Shown here piece after piece: positions 22,147 through 27,907 of a stretch of DNA of 30,603 bases. Source of the stretch: a virus; IMG/VR virus record IMGVR_UViG_3300007541_000114, positions 1 to 30,603 of that record. One strand, 5' to 3'. The position numbers were made by a program, and so were the translations under genes. The stretch's first letter is position 1; every line of letters begins with the position of its first letter. A model generated the notes under the pieces. It was not told the DNA's origin and made no database searches. It was given only the letters and a program-made list of their open reading frames with translations.

Positions 22147-22177
22147 AAAAAGAGAGGCTAATCCCTCTCTTTTTTTC
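22147..22177 (+). terminator. intrinsic (rho-independent) terminator
   Basis: An 11-bp stem, AAAA-AGAGAGG paired with CCTCTCT-TTTT, closes a 6-base loop and runs straight into seven T residues at 22170-22176. It ends the operon beginning at 18125 and separates it from the basic-protein cassette. Confidence 0.9.
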
Positions 22178-22190
22178 TATTATTAATTAC

Positions 22191-22196
22191 TATAAT
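22191..22196 (+). promoter_or_regulatory. possible promoter -10 box for the basic-protein cassette
   Basis: A perfect TATAAT lies 28 bases before the ATG of the first gene after the terminator. No good -35 hexamer is found 16-18 bases upstream, where the terminator's T-tract lies. A phage or host factor may be needed, or this may be chance in AT-rich DNA. A new operon should nonetheless start in this gap. Confidence 0.4.
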
Positions 22197-22224
22197 TTCC
22201 ATATCCTCAAACTAAGGAGTATTT

Positions 22225-22374
22225 ATGGCTGACAAAAAAGGCTTTGGCATGAAGACGTCTACGACAGGTAACGTTTACAGCTTATTGAAAGATTCACAAA
22301 TCAATGTACAAGACCTTCAGAGAAAAGGCGGGGAATACTCCGACCACTGGAAAAAGGTCAAGAAGAGTAAGTGA
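22225..22374 (+). CDS. small basic protein, 49 residues
   Basis: ATG 22225 is preceded by AAGGAGT at 22214-22220, a strong site. The protein has a Lys-rich start and end (Trp-Lys-Lys-Val-Lys-Lys-Ser-Lys) and a central Ser-Leu-Leu-Lys-Asp-Ser-Gln-Ile-Asn-Val-Gln-Asp-Leu helix. First gene of the cassette. It overlaps the next by four bases (GTGA). Function is unknown. Confidence 0.7.
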   Translation: MADKKGFGMKTSTTGNVYSLLKDSQINVQDLQRKGGEYSDHWKKVKKSK

Positions 22375-22487
22375 CTATCAAGAAGAAGATATATATTAGT
22401 GGACCAAGAATGGGAACTAATAATCAAAAATCTAACGGACCAGTAGTTAAGTATACCGGTAAAAAACGTAAGAAAAGGAAAAGATAG
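22371..22487 (+). CDS. very small basic protein, 38 residues
   Basis: An open frame from GTG 22371 to TAG 22485-22487, overlapping both neighbours by 4 and 1 bases. This spacing is what supports it as real. It contains Thr-Ile-Lys-Lys-Lys-Ile-Tyr-Ile-Ser-Gly at the start and ends with eight Lys/Arg residues. It would be an RNA- or DNA-binding micro-protein. No family is known. Confidence 0.55.
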   Translation: MTIKKKIYISGPRMGTNNQKSNGPVVKYTGKKRKKRKR

Positions 22488-22774
22488 TGGCAGCTAAAAA
22501 AGATCCCAGACTAGAACGCGCCGGTGTATCAGGCTACAATAAGCCAAAAAGAACTCCAAGCCATCCAAGCAAATCACATGTAGTTGTTGCCAAAGTTGGT
22601 AGTAAGGTTAAAACTATTCGCTTTGGTCAGCAAGGCGTTAAGGGTTCACCCAAAAAAAAGGGTGAATCTTCATCGTACGCAGCACGTCGTAAGTCCTTTA
22701 AGGCACGACACGCAGCCAATATAAAAAAGGGTAAGATGTCAGCAGCTTACTGGGCAGACAGGGTAAAGTGGTGA
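22487..22774 (+). CDS. conserved Lys/Arg-rich phage protein (DUF6321-like)
   Basis: A 95-residue protein starting at GTG 22487. Its sequence pattern is one I recognise from marine phages: an N-terminal Ala-Lys-Lys-Asp-Pro-Arg-Leu-x-Arg-Ala-Gly-Val, a central Gly-Ser-Lys-Val-Lys-Thr-Ile-Arg-Phe-Gly-Gln-Gln-Gly-Val, and a C-terminal Lys-Ala-Arg-His-Ala-Ala-Asn-Ile-x-Lys-Gly-Lys-Met-Ser-Ala-Ala-Tyr-Trp. I link it to the DUF6321-type family, whose role is unknown. The strong conservation despite high charge suggests a defined nucleic-acid or virion interaction rather than mere DNA neutralisation. Confidence 0.78.
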   Translation: MAAKKDPRLERAGVSGYNKPKRTPSHPSKSHVVVAKVGSKVKTIRFGQQGVKGSPKKKGESSSYAARRKSFKARHAANIKKGKMSAAYWADRVKW

Positions 22775-23013
22775 ACGGTATGGAGGCAGTCATTGTTGCA
22801 GCTATAGCTGCAGTTGGTGGAGTTGTTACAGCTCTGGTTCAGAAGAGCCGTAAAGAAAATAGGGACGACCACAATGTGGTTGCCGGTCTGGTAAGTGGTG
22901 TAAAGGATGAGCTCTTTAACCTACACCACAAAATAGATAAAGTCGATGATCAAATGCAGGATCATATGATGTGGCATTATGAAAAGTCAGATCCAGCAAA
23001 AAGGAGAAAATAG
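22771..23013 (+). CDS. single-span membrane protein, DUF2746-like, possible holin or lysis accessory
   Basis: An 80-residue protein. GTG 22771 overlaps the previous TGA (GTGA). GTG 22768 and ATG 22780 are alternatives. Residues 4-24 are a membrane segment (Ala-Val-Ile-Val-Ala-Ala-Ile-Ala-Ala-Val-Gly-Gly-Val-Val-Thr). Next comes Gln-Lys-Ser-Arg-Lys-Glu-Asn-x-x-Asp-His-Asn-Val-Val, then an amphipathic coiled-coil-like helix (Lys-Ile-Asp-Lys-Val-Asp-Asp). This plan matches DUF2746 proteins of actinobacteriophages found near lysis genes. It may be a holin or antiholin-like protein, with the endolysin 1.8 kb downstream. Confidence 0.7.
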   Translation: MNGMEAVIVAAIAAVGGVVTALVQKSRKENRDDHNVVAGLVSGVKDELFNLHHKIDKVDDQMQDHMMWHYEKSDPAKRRK

Positions 23014-23014
23014 G

Positions 23015-23170
23015 ATGGCATACGGTAAGAAAAAGTCAGCTAAGAAAATGGCAGCAAAAAAAACGGCAGCCAAAAAAAACATGGGCAATGGTCTAACACC
23101 ATCTCAGAAAAAACTACCTCCTGCAATTCAAGCAGCTATTCTTAGAAAGAAGAAAAAAGGCGGCAAGTGA
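23015..23170 (+). CDS. small Lys/Ala-rich protein, 51 residues
   Basis: ATG 23015 follows AAGGAG at 23001-23006, so a longer upstream reading is unlikely. It begins with Lys-Lys/Ala-Ala-Lys-Lys repeats, like histone H1 or Hc1 tails, and continues Leu-Thr-Pro-Ser-Gln-Lys-Lys-Leu-Pro-Pro-Ala-Ile-Gln-Ala-Ala-Ile-Leu. The Pro-Pro-Ala-Ile-Gln part resembles small DNA-binding phage proteins. Likely to bind nucleic acid. Function is unknown. Confidence 0.7.
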   Translation: MAYGKKKSAKKMAAKKTAAKKNMGNGLTPSQKKLPPAIQAAILRKKKKGGK

Positions 23171-23173
23171 TTT

Positions 23174-23437
23174 ATGGCTCCGCCTAAATTAAAAAAGGTA
23201 AAGAGAACTGCTAGCTTCTATAGAAAAAGCAGCAGCGCTAGAAGGAAAAAAGCAGCCACAGATAAAGCCTTTAATTCTAAGCCTGGTCAAAAAGCTAAAA
23301 GAAGAGAGCTCGCCAAGGCTAGATATAAGAGAGGTGTTATGGGTAAGGGGGGCAAGGATATGTCCCACACTAAGTCTGGTAAGCTGGTTCCAGAAAGTCC
23401 AAGTAAGAATAGAGCCAGGAACAGGGGTAAAAAATAG
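23174..23437 (+). CDS. conserved Lys/Arg-rich phage protein
   Basis: An 87-residue, highly basic protein at ATG 23174. The pattern Ala-Ala-Thr-Asp-Lys-Ala-Phe-Asn-Ser, Arg-Arg-Glu-Leu-Ala-Lys-Ala-Arg and Gly-Lys-Asp-Met-Ser-His-Thr-Lys-Ser-Gly, ending Lys-Asn-Arg-Ala-Arg-Asn-Arg-Gly-Lys-Lys, is one I recognise from marine phage genomes, where it is generally a hypothetical protein. Such conservation of a mixed polar and basic sequence suggests a specific partner. It is the gene immediately before the fourth oxygenase, making it a candidate substrate (inference). Confidence 0.75.
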   Translation: MAPPKLKKVKRTASFYRKSSSARRKKAATDKAFNSKPGQKAKRRELAKARYKRGVMGKGGKDMSHTKSGKLVPESPSKNRARNRGKK

Positions 23438-23451
23438 TTTAGTGAGTTTTT

Positions 23452-24240
23452 ATGGGTGATATGATTATAAACCGTATGCCGGGAAAGCTTCTTTATATAG
23501 AAAAACTTTTTAGTAAATCACATCAATTTATTGAGGAGCTTGAGTTACTGGACAGCAATAGGGACGCTTATGATGTTGTCCCACCTTGGTCGAGATGGGA
23601 AGATGGTAGCCCTAGGCGATTAAGTAACCAGGATGATACTGGGTGGGAGCAGGTATTTGACGGATCAGAAGGATCATATAGGGGTCATTTAAAATTATTC
23701 GATTGGGACTTATCAGTAAATAAACAAAATTTCAATTGGCCAAGAACCACGGTGTCGGATCACCATAGTGTTGGACATGAATTGGCAATTAAATTAATAG
23801 ATCTTGTGGAAGATGATCTGAAAAAAGCTATAGAAATCTGGCAAATTCACACGGATTGTCCGACACTTCAATACTTAAGTAGAAACTACTGCATAAAAAA
23901 ATATAGAACTGGCGCAAGTATGGGTAATCATATTGATAAAAATATTGAAAACCCATTAAACACAATGGATTGGACAGCCTTGGTCTATTTAAATGATGAC
24001 TATGTAGGTGGAGAAGTGGTTTTCCCTAACCTGGGTCTGAGCATAAAGCCTACTGCTGGCAGCATACTATTCCTCCCATGCCTAGAAGAGCATTATGTTG
24101 AAGAGATTAAAGATGGTAACAAATACTATATGTTCTTCTTCATACACCTAGACACGCTGCTGTGTACGTCATCTCATGAGCCCTATCAGGCACTTAATGA
24201 AAGTATCTATAAGTACAGGAATAGCGCAATTACTATATAG
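23452..24240 (+). CDS. 2OG-Fe(II) oxygenase, prolyl-4-hydroxylase type (copy 4, inside basic-protein cassette)
   Basis: A 262-residue hydroxylase. His160-x-Asp162 and His214 are the iron ligands, and Lys224 at +10 binds 2-oxoglutarate. Tyr-Leu-Asn-Asp-Asp-Tyr-Val-Gly-Gly-Glu at 179-188 is the core motif. The N-terminal 140 residues differ from the other three copies, so it is a separate paralogue or an independent acquisition. It lies between two Lys-rich genes and is followed by the only 72-base gap of the block. The substrate is unknown, but the setting invites hydroxylation of Lys or Pro in the neighbouring proteins. Confidence 0.87.
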   Translation: MGDMIINRMPGKLLYIEKLFSKSHQFIEELELLDSNRDAYDVVPPWSRWEDGSPRRLSNQDDTGWEQVFDGSEGSYRGHLKLFDWDLSVNKQNFNWPRTTVSDHHSVGHELAIKLIDLVEDDLKKAIEIWQIHTDCPTLQYLSRNYCIKKYRTGASMGNHIDKNIENPLNTMDWTALVYLNDDYVGGEVVFPNLGLSIKPTAGSILFLPCLEEHYVEEIKDGNKYYMFFFIHLDTLLCTSSHEPYQALNESIYKYRNSAITI

Positions 24241-24312
24241 CGTATTGGTTTAAGTTCAAATAATATTAGAAAGAGTTACTATTATAAGCAAAGGTTATAG
24301 GAGAAATTTTTA

Positions 24313-24522
24313 ATGGCTAAAAAGCAAGATAAAAAATGGATACAGGGAGCGATTAAAAGACCTGGAGCCTTTACTGCCAAGGCTAAAAGAAGAAAGATGA
24401 CCGTAGCCCAGTTCGCATCAGCGGTTAAAAAAAATCCCGCTAAGTACGACGCTACAACAAGACGGCAAGCAAACCTTGCGGTGACACTACGTAAAATTTC
24501 TAAAAACAAAAAGAAAAAATAA
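24313..24522 (+). CDS. conserved Lys-rich phage protein, 69 residues
   Basis: ATG 24313 follows TAGGAGAAA, in a 72-base gap that otherwise shows no clear promoter. It starts Lys-Lys-Gln-Asp-Lys-Lys-Trp-Ile-Gln-Gly-Ala-Ile-Lys-Arg-Pro-Gly-Ala-Phe, a pattern I recognise from many marine phage mini-proteins with this N-terminus, then a helix Thr-Val-Ala-Gln-Phe-Ala. The end is Lys-Lys-Lys-Lys. In other phages such proteins occur near structural genes. Function is unknown. Likely nucleic-acid or virion binding. Confidence 0.75.
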   Translation: MAKKQDKKWIQGAIKRPGAFTAKAKRRKMTVAQFASAVKKNPAKYDATTRRQANLAVTLRKISKNKKKK

Positions 24523-24537
24523 TAGGAGATATTTGTT

Positions 24538-25509
24538 ATGAGTAGAAAGTATACAGGATGGGACGGGAATGCATCAGGTAAGAGAGCGGGTACCGAAAGA
24601 TTTATTAAACTTCTGAGTGAACACTTCAATAACGGTGTTTGGAATAATGGTTCTTGGGGTGTTCGCAAGATGAATAATCCACGTGTAGTTGCATGGAGCG
24701 TTCACGGTACGGGACGTGCATTCGACATTTCCTGGAGAAGCCACAGGGGTAGAGGATTTGGTAATTACGAGCAGGCTAAGCAAGTTGCAGATTTCCTGGT
24801 TCAGCATGCAGAGCTTCTGCTTATAGAAGAAATACACGATTACTACCCCAGACCACATGGTAGAGGGTGGAGATGTGATCGTTCAGCGTGGAAAGAATAT
24901 ACAAAACCAACTATTGGCAATACTCCTGGAGGAGATTGGTTTCATGTTGAGATTGCACCAGCTCACGCAGATGACGCCGAGTATTACGAAAAGGCTTTTG
25001 CAAGCATAAGAGGCGGCTCTCCAGCTCCCATAGCAAGCCCCAATCCGGCCCCGGCAAAGGTATCTCAGCCATCTGTAAGTAAGATGGTTGATGGTCATGG
25101 TCTAGCATATCCTGGCGAGTCAGTTAATCTTGGTGATCGTGGTGAATATGTTAGAATGGTACAAGAAAAGGTCGGAGCAAAAGTTGATGGCGATTTTGGA
25201 CCAAAAACTGAAGACGCCGTGGAAGCTTGGCAAAAAGCTAACGGCCTACATGCCGATGGTGTAGTTGGTCCAAAAACATGGAGAGTCATGTTTGGTGATA
25301 CAAATGAGTATCCTGGACATTTAGTGGGACTTAAGCACGAGCATGAAAATGAGGTAAAACTAATTCAGGCAAAGGTTGGCGCTAAAGTTGATGGAGATTA
25401 TGGTCCCAAAACTCAGGAGAGCGTAAAGAACTGGCAGAAGTCGCATGGTTTAGAATTTTTGTCTGATGGTATAGTTGGTGAAAAAACCTGGAAAGCTATG
25501 TTTGGCTGA
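24538..25509 (+). CDS. endolysin: M15-type peptidase with two peptidoglycan-binding domains
   Basis: A 323-residue lysis enzyme. The catalytic domain (1-165) has the M15 zinc-peptidase pattern: Ser54-Val-His56-Gly-Thr-Gly-Arg-Ala-Phe-Asp63 and Asp133-Trp-Phe-His136. It should cleave D-Ala-type or L-Ala-D-Glu bonds in peptidoglycan. A Pro/Ala/Ser-rich linker at about 168-185 leads to two PF01471-type binding repeats (about 195-252 and 262-323), each with Asp-Gly-Asp-Phe/Tyr-Gly-Pro-Lys-Thr and a Trp-Gln-Lys helix. There is no signal peptide, so it needs a holin. AGGAG at 24524-24528 supports the start. Confidence 0.92.
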   Translation: MSRKYTGWDGNASGKRAGTERFIKLLSEHFNNGVWNNGSWGVRKMNNPRVVAWSVHGTGRAFDISWRSHRGRGFGNYEQAKQVADFLVQHAELLLIEEIHDYYPRPHGRGWRCDRSAWKEYTKPTIGNTPGGDWFHVEIAPAHADDAEYYEKAFASIRGGSPAPIASPNPAPAKVSQPSVSKMVDGHGLAYPGESVNLGDRGEYVRMVQEKVGAKVDGDFGPKTEDAVEAWQKANGLHADGVVGPKTWRVMFGDTNEYPGHLVGLKHEHENEVKLIQAKVGAKVDGDYGPKTQESVKNWQKSHGLEFLSDGIVGEKTWKAMFG

Positions 25510-25550
25510 TTGTAAGCTTATTGTTGGAGGAATAATAAAAGGAGATATTC

Positions 25551-25784
25551 ATGAACGATATGAAAGAAAAGACCATGTACGTACTGGCCGTTGGAGTCAT
25601 GCTGGCGATTCTCTTCGCCATTGTCGGTGACTATCTGGTCGCCGCAATTGAGACTCAGACGACCGGGGAGGCCGTTGAGGTTTCCTCTGACGTGATGACG
25701 CTCGTGCAGACTGCTCTGGGTGGTGTCATCGGCATTATCGGTGGTTACTTTGGTGCTAAGGGCATGAAGAAGGATGATAATTAA
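25551..25784 (+). CDS. holin-like membrane protein, two membrane segments
   Basis: A 77-residue protein at ATG 25551 behind AAGGAG. It has one membrane segment at about 9-30 (Val-Leu-Ala-Val-Gly-Val-Met-Leu-Ala-Ile-Leu-Phe) and a second at about 49-69 (Leu-Gly-Gly-Val-Ile-Gly-Ile-Ile-Gly-Gly-Tyr-Phe-Gly-Ala), with a short acidic loop between and a Lys-Lys-Asp-Asp tail. Size, topology and position 41 bases after the endolysin suit a holin that releases it at lysis. Base composition is far richer in G and C than the neighbours (GCC, GTC, CTG, ATC and no ATA), hinting at recent transfer or selection for expression. Confidence 0.78.
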   Translation: MNDMKEKTMYVLAVGVMLAILFAIVGDYLVAAIETQTTGEAVEVSSDVMTLVQTALGGVIGIIGGYFGAKGMKKDDN

Positions 25785-25799
25785 AACTAAAGGAAAATT

Positions 25800-25967
25800 A
25801 TGAAAAAGAAAAAGAAAGTATGGGATAAGCCATCTCCATCTAAAAAGCCAAGAAAAATGACAGCTAAGATGAAGAGTAGGGCTAAGGCAAGAGCTAAAGC
25901 AGCGGGTAGGCCATACCCAAATCTTATAGATAATATGGCAGTTGCAAGAAAGAGAAATAAGAAGTAG
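25800..25967 (+). CDS. conserved Lys/Arg-rich phage protein, 55 residues
   Basis: ATG 25800 is preceded by AAAGGAAAATT, with TAG at 25965-25967. It starts Met-Lys-Lys-Lys-Lys-Lys-Val-Trp-Asp-Lys-Pro and ends with Ala-Lys-Ala-Ala-Gly-Arg-Pro-Tyr-Pro-Asn-Leu-Ile-Asp-Asn-Met-Ala, a C-terminal motif I recognise from other aquatic phage mini-proteins. About 40% of residues are Lys or Arg. It is separated from the other basic genes by the endolysin and holin. Function is unknown. Confidence 0.75.
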   Translation: MKKKKKVWDKPSPSKKPRKMTAKMKSRAKARAKAAGRPYPNLIDNMAVARKRNKK

Positions 25968-25976
25968 AATATACTT

Positions 25977-26183
25977 ATGCAAGATAAGGATTTAGATGGA
26001 TTTGTTCCATCGTTGGAAAGCTTTGAAATAACTCCTCAGTTATCAATGATAACTACAGATGGAGATTTGATCGAGGGACACAATGTTAGACTCATTCTTA
26101 GGGATGGGTCTAACATTGTTTTTTCTTTATCTGTGCAAGAGTTGCAAAAATTATTTTTCCTTATTATGAAAACCCTACTGTAG
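25977..26183 (+). CDS. hypothetical protein, 68 residues
   Basis: ATG 25977 lies 9 bases after the previous stop, with no strong ribosome-binding site. It has an acidic N-terminus, a beta-like middle (Ile-Thr-Thr-Asp-Gly-Asp-Leu-Ile-Glu) and a C-terminal Leu-rich helix after Val-Gln-Glu-Leu-Gln-Lys. It ends the cassette, just before the tRNA promoter. The strand-strand-helix plan resembles the protein at 16623-16826. No family is known. Confidence 0.6.
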   Translation: MQDKDLDGFVPSLESFEITPQLSMITTDGDLIEGHNVRLILRDGSNIVFSLSVQELQKLFFLIMKTLL

Positions 26184-26197
26184 GCTATGCTATAACC

Positions 26198-26203
26198 TAT
26201 AAT
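26198..26203 (+). promoter_or_regulatory. promoter -10 box for the tRNA gene
   Basis: A perfect TATAAT ends 10 bases before the first base of the tRNA, so transcription would begin at or within a few bases of its 5' end. A convincing -35 hexamer is not seen at 16-18 bases (the region reads CTACTG), so strength is uncertain. Confidence 0.5.
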
Positions 26204-26213
26204 GTTATGATTA

Positions 26214-26300
26214 GGAGAGGTGCCAGAGCGGCCAAATGGGACATCCTGCTAAGATGTAGAGGGCATTTGTCCTCCGTGGGTTCAAATCCCACCCTCTCCG
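26214..26300 (+). tRNA. tRNA-Ser, anticodon GCU
   Basis: An 87-base class II tRNA. The acceptor stem GGAGAGG pairs with CCTCTCC. The anticodon stem ACATC/GATGT carries the loop CTGCTAA, giving anticodon GCU for AGC/AGU codons. A long variable arm (GAGG/CCTC) is typical of serine tRNA, and the T arm is GTGGG/CCCAC around TTCAAAT. The discriminator base is G at 26300, and the 3' CCA is not encoded (CTCC follows), so the host's CCA-adding enzyme is needed. It stands alone, 14 bases before ordinary sequence. It could supplement a host pool for AGT/AGC serine codons or serve as an attachment site, with no direct evidence for the latter. Confidence 0.95.
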
Positions 26301-26328
26301 CTCCTTACTATACTTGATGGCTTCATGA

Positions 26329-26356
26329 TTGACTCACTTGACTAATGCGTGATAAT
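26329..26356 (+). promoter_or_regulatory. sigma70-type promoter upstream of the exonuclease gene
   Basis: TTGACT at 26329-26334 (five of six consensus bases) and GATAAT at 26351-26356 are 16 bases apart. Predicted transcription begins near 26363, giving a leader of about 28 bases. It lies between the tRNA and the right-hand operon. Confidence 0.6.
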
Positions 26357-26390
26357 ATGGTGTACCGTCAAATCTAAAGATCGGAAAGAT

Positions 26391-27146
26391 ATGGCTAAAA
26401 TACTTTATTACGACATAGAAACTGCCCCTAACTTAAGTTATGTCTGGGGTCATTTTGAGCAAAATGTAATTGACCACGAAAGAGAATGGTATATGCTATG
26501 TGTGTCGTATAGGTGGGAGGGTGAAAAGAAGACCGAGGTTTGTTCTTTAATAGATTTTCCCGAAGCTTATGCAAAAGATCCAGAAAACGATTATCATGTT
26601 GTTAAAAAGTTATGGGACCTAATTGATGAAGCAGATATAGTAGTTGCACACAACGGTGATCGATTCGATATGCGGAAAGCAAACGCAAGATTTGTTTGGC
26701 ATAACCTTGGACCAACATCTCCAGTTAAGCAAATAGATACCCTAAAGGTAGCTAGAAGATATTTCATGTTTAATTCAAACAAACTAGATCACCTTGGACA
26801 GCACCTGGGTCTAGGTAGAAAGGTTGACACCGGGGGATTTGAAACCTGGGCTGGCTGCATGCGTGGAGACAAAAAATCCTGGAAAACAATGATAAAGTAT
26901 GCTAAGCAAGACGTAGATTTGTTGAGAGAAGTATACTTAAAATTAAGACCCTGGATGGTCAATCATCCTAATCTCAATGTTTACGATGGCGGATGTGACT
27001 GTCCCACATGTGGATCCAGCAATCTTCAAAAGCGTGGTTTTAAGTATACTCAAGTTGCTACCTATCAGCAGTATTACTGTAATGACTGTGGAGCCTGGAG
27101 TAGAGATAGGTTAATGGAGGACGTGGTTCGTCCTGATTTGGTGTGA
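26391..27146 (+). CDS. DEDDy 3'-5' exonuclease with C-terminal zinc ribbon
   Basis: A 251-residue RNase H-like nuclease, probably a proofreading or repair exonuclease. The start is ATG 26391, behind GGAAAG, and the promoter upstream fits it. Catalytic residues are Asp8-x-Glu10 in Tyr-Tyr-Asp-Ile-Glu-Thr, Asp93 in His-Asn-Gly-Asp-Arg-Phe-Asp, and Tyr170-x-x-x-Asp174. A zinc ribbon follows: Cys204-x-x-Cys207 and Cys230-x-x-Cys233. Phage relatives are often annotated as DNA polymerase exonuclease subunit. Its distance from the Pol III alpha gene (10 kb) and separate promoter suggest it may be expressed differently. Confidence 0.85.
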   Translation: MAKILYYDIETAPNLSYVWGHFEQNVIDHEREWYMLCVSYRWEGEKKTEVCSLIDFPEAYAKDPENDYHVVKKLWDLIDEADIVVAHNGDRFDMRKANARFVWHNLGPTSPVKQIDTLKVARRYFMFNSNKLDHLGQHLGLGRKVDTGGFETWAGCMRGDKKSWKTMIKYAKQDVDLLREVYLKLRPWMVNHPNLNVYDGGCDCPTCGSSNLQKRGFKYTQVATYQQYYCNDCGAWSRDRLMEDVVRPDLV

Positions 27147-27155
27147 AGATTAAAA

Positions 27156-27902
27156 ATGTATGATGAAAATCAAGAAGTTACGGTTGTATTAACTAGCTAT
27201 AATAAACCTAGCTTTTTAAAAAAAGCTATTCAATCAGTTCTATATCAAACTTATGATAGAGTTCATCTAATAATAGCTGATGATAATTCTTCTGATCCAT
27301 ATGTTTCTAAGGTGATTATTGATAGTATGAAATATAATGGAAACAAGAGAATTACATCATTTAATTCAAATGTTGAAGAAAAAGATAGATTATTAACAGC
27401 AAGATATGCAACTCAAATAAATACAGCAATTAGGCACTTTTCTAATTCTAAGTATATTTGCTATTTAGCAGATGATGATTTTTATTATCCAAGCATGATA
27501 GAAAAGATGGTCTCTTTTGCTGAACACAATAAGAGAGAGGTTGTTTTTTGCGCTCAGCATATCTTAGATGAAAACGGAAATATAGATGGTAACGGGGAGA
27601 ACGGCAGAGGGATTAGGTTCTTTAATGAAGTTCTATCACGTGGTGCCGATAAGCTGGATCACAATCAGGTTATGAATACTAGGAGAGTTTTTGATGAAGT
27701 GGGCGGATGGGATGATTCTCCCGGTACTTGGAGTGGTGCAGATGCGTATTTCTTCGATAGGATTGAGAAGTTAGAAGTTTCTAAGTTTTACCCAATAGAT
27801 TATTCAGAACCTCTTCAGGCAAAAGTTTATAGAGAAAAGTCAGTTCAATGGAACATGACAAACGGCTTAAGTCCTGATGGGTCTTCCCTTAAGGGTGGTT
27901 GA
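27156..27902 (+). CDS. glycosyltransferase family 2
   Basis: A 248-residue GT-A glycosyltransferase. It opens with the GT2 signature Val-Val-Leu-Thr-Ser-Tyr-Asn-Lys-Pro-Ser-Phe-Leu (10-21), then Ile-Ala-Asp-Asp-Asn-Ser-Ser-Asp at 40-47 and the DXD motif Leu-Ala-Asp106-Asp-Asp108-Phe. Gly-Gly-Trp-Asp-Asp near residue 188 is the usual acceptor-loop motif. The compact size and lack of membrane segments point to a cytoplasmic enzyme acting on a soluble acceptor. First of a three-gene glycosyltransferase run with a NeuD-like gene and a methyltransferase. Confidence 0.87.
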   Translation: MYDENQEVTVVLTSYNKPSFLKKAIQSVLYQTYDRVHLIIADDNSSDPYVSKVIIDSMKYNGNKRITSFNSNVEEKDRLLTARYATQINTAIRHFSNSKYICYLADDDFYYPSMIEKMVSFAEHNKREVVFCAQHILDENGNIDGNGENGRGIRFFNEVLSRGADKLDHNQVMNTRRVFDEVGGWDDSPGTWSGADAYFFDRIEKLEVSKFYPIDYSEPLQAKVYREKSVQWNMTNGLSPDGSSLKGG

Positions 27903-27907
27903 GTTAG

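Noticed and set aside
24282-24668. A minus-strand frame rich in Leu and Phe that could look like a membrane protein
   Set aside because: It is the antisense of a Lys-rich gene (AAA/AAG read backwards as TTT/CTT). Lys-rich genes always give such false membrane-like frames.
25518-25982. A 154-residue open frame on the minus strand
   Set aside because: It lies over the holin-like gene, a Lys-rich gene and their ribosome-binding sites on the + strand. It has no start signal of its own and looks like an accidental antisense frame.
26338-26343. A second TTGACT upstream of the exonuclease
   Set aside because: Only 7 bases separate it from GATAAT. The copy at 26329 gives a proper 16-base spacer.
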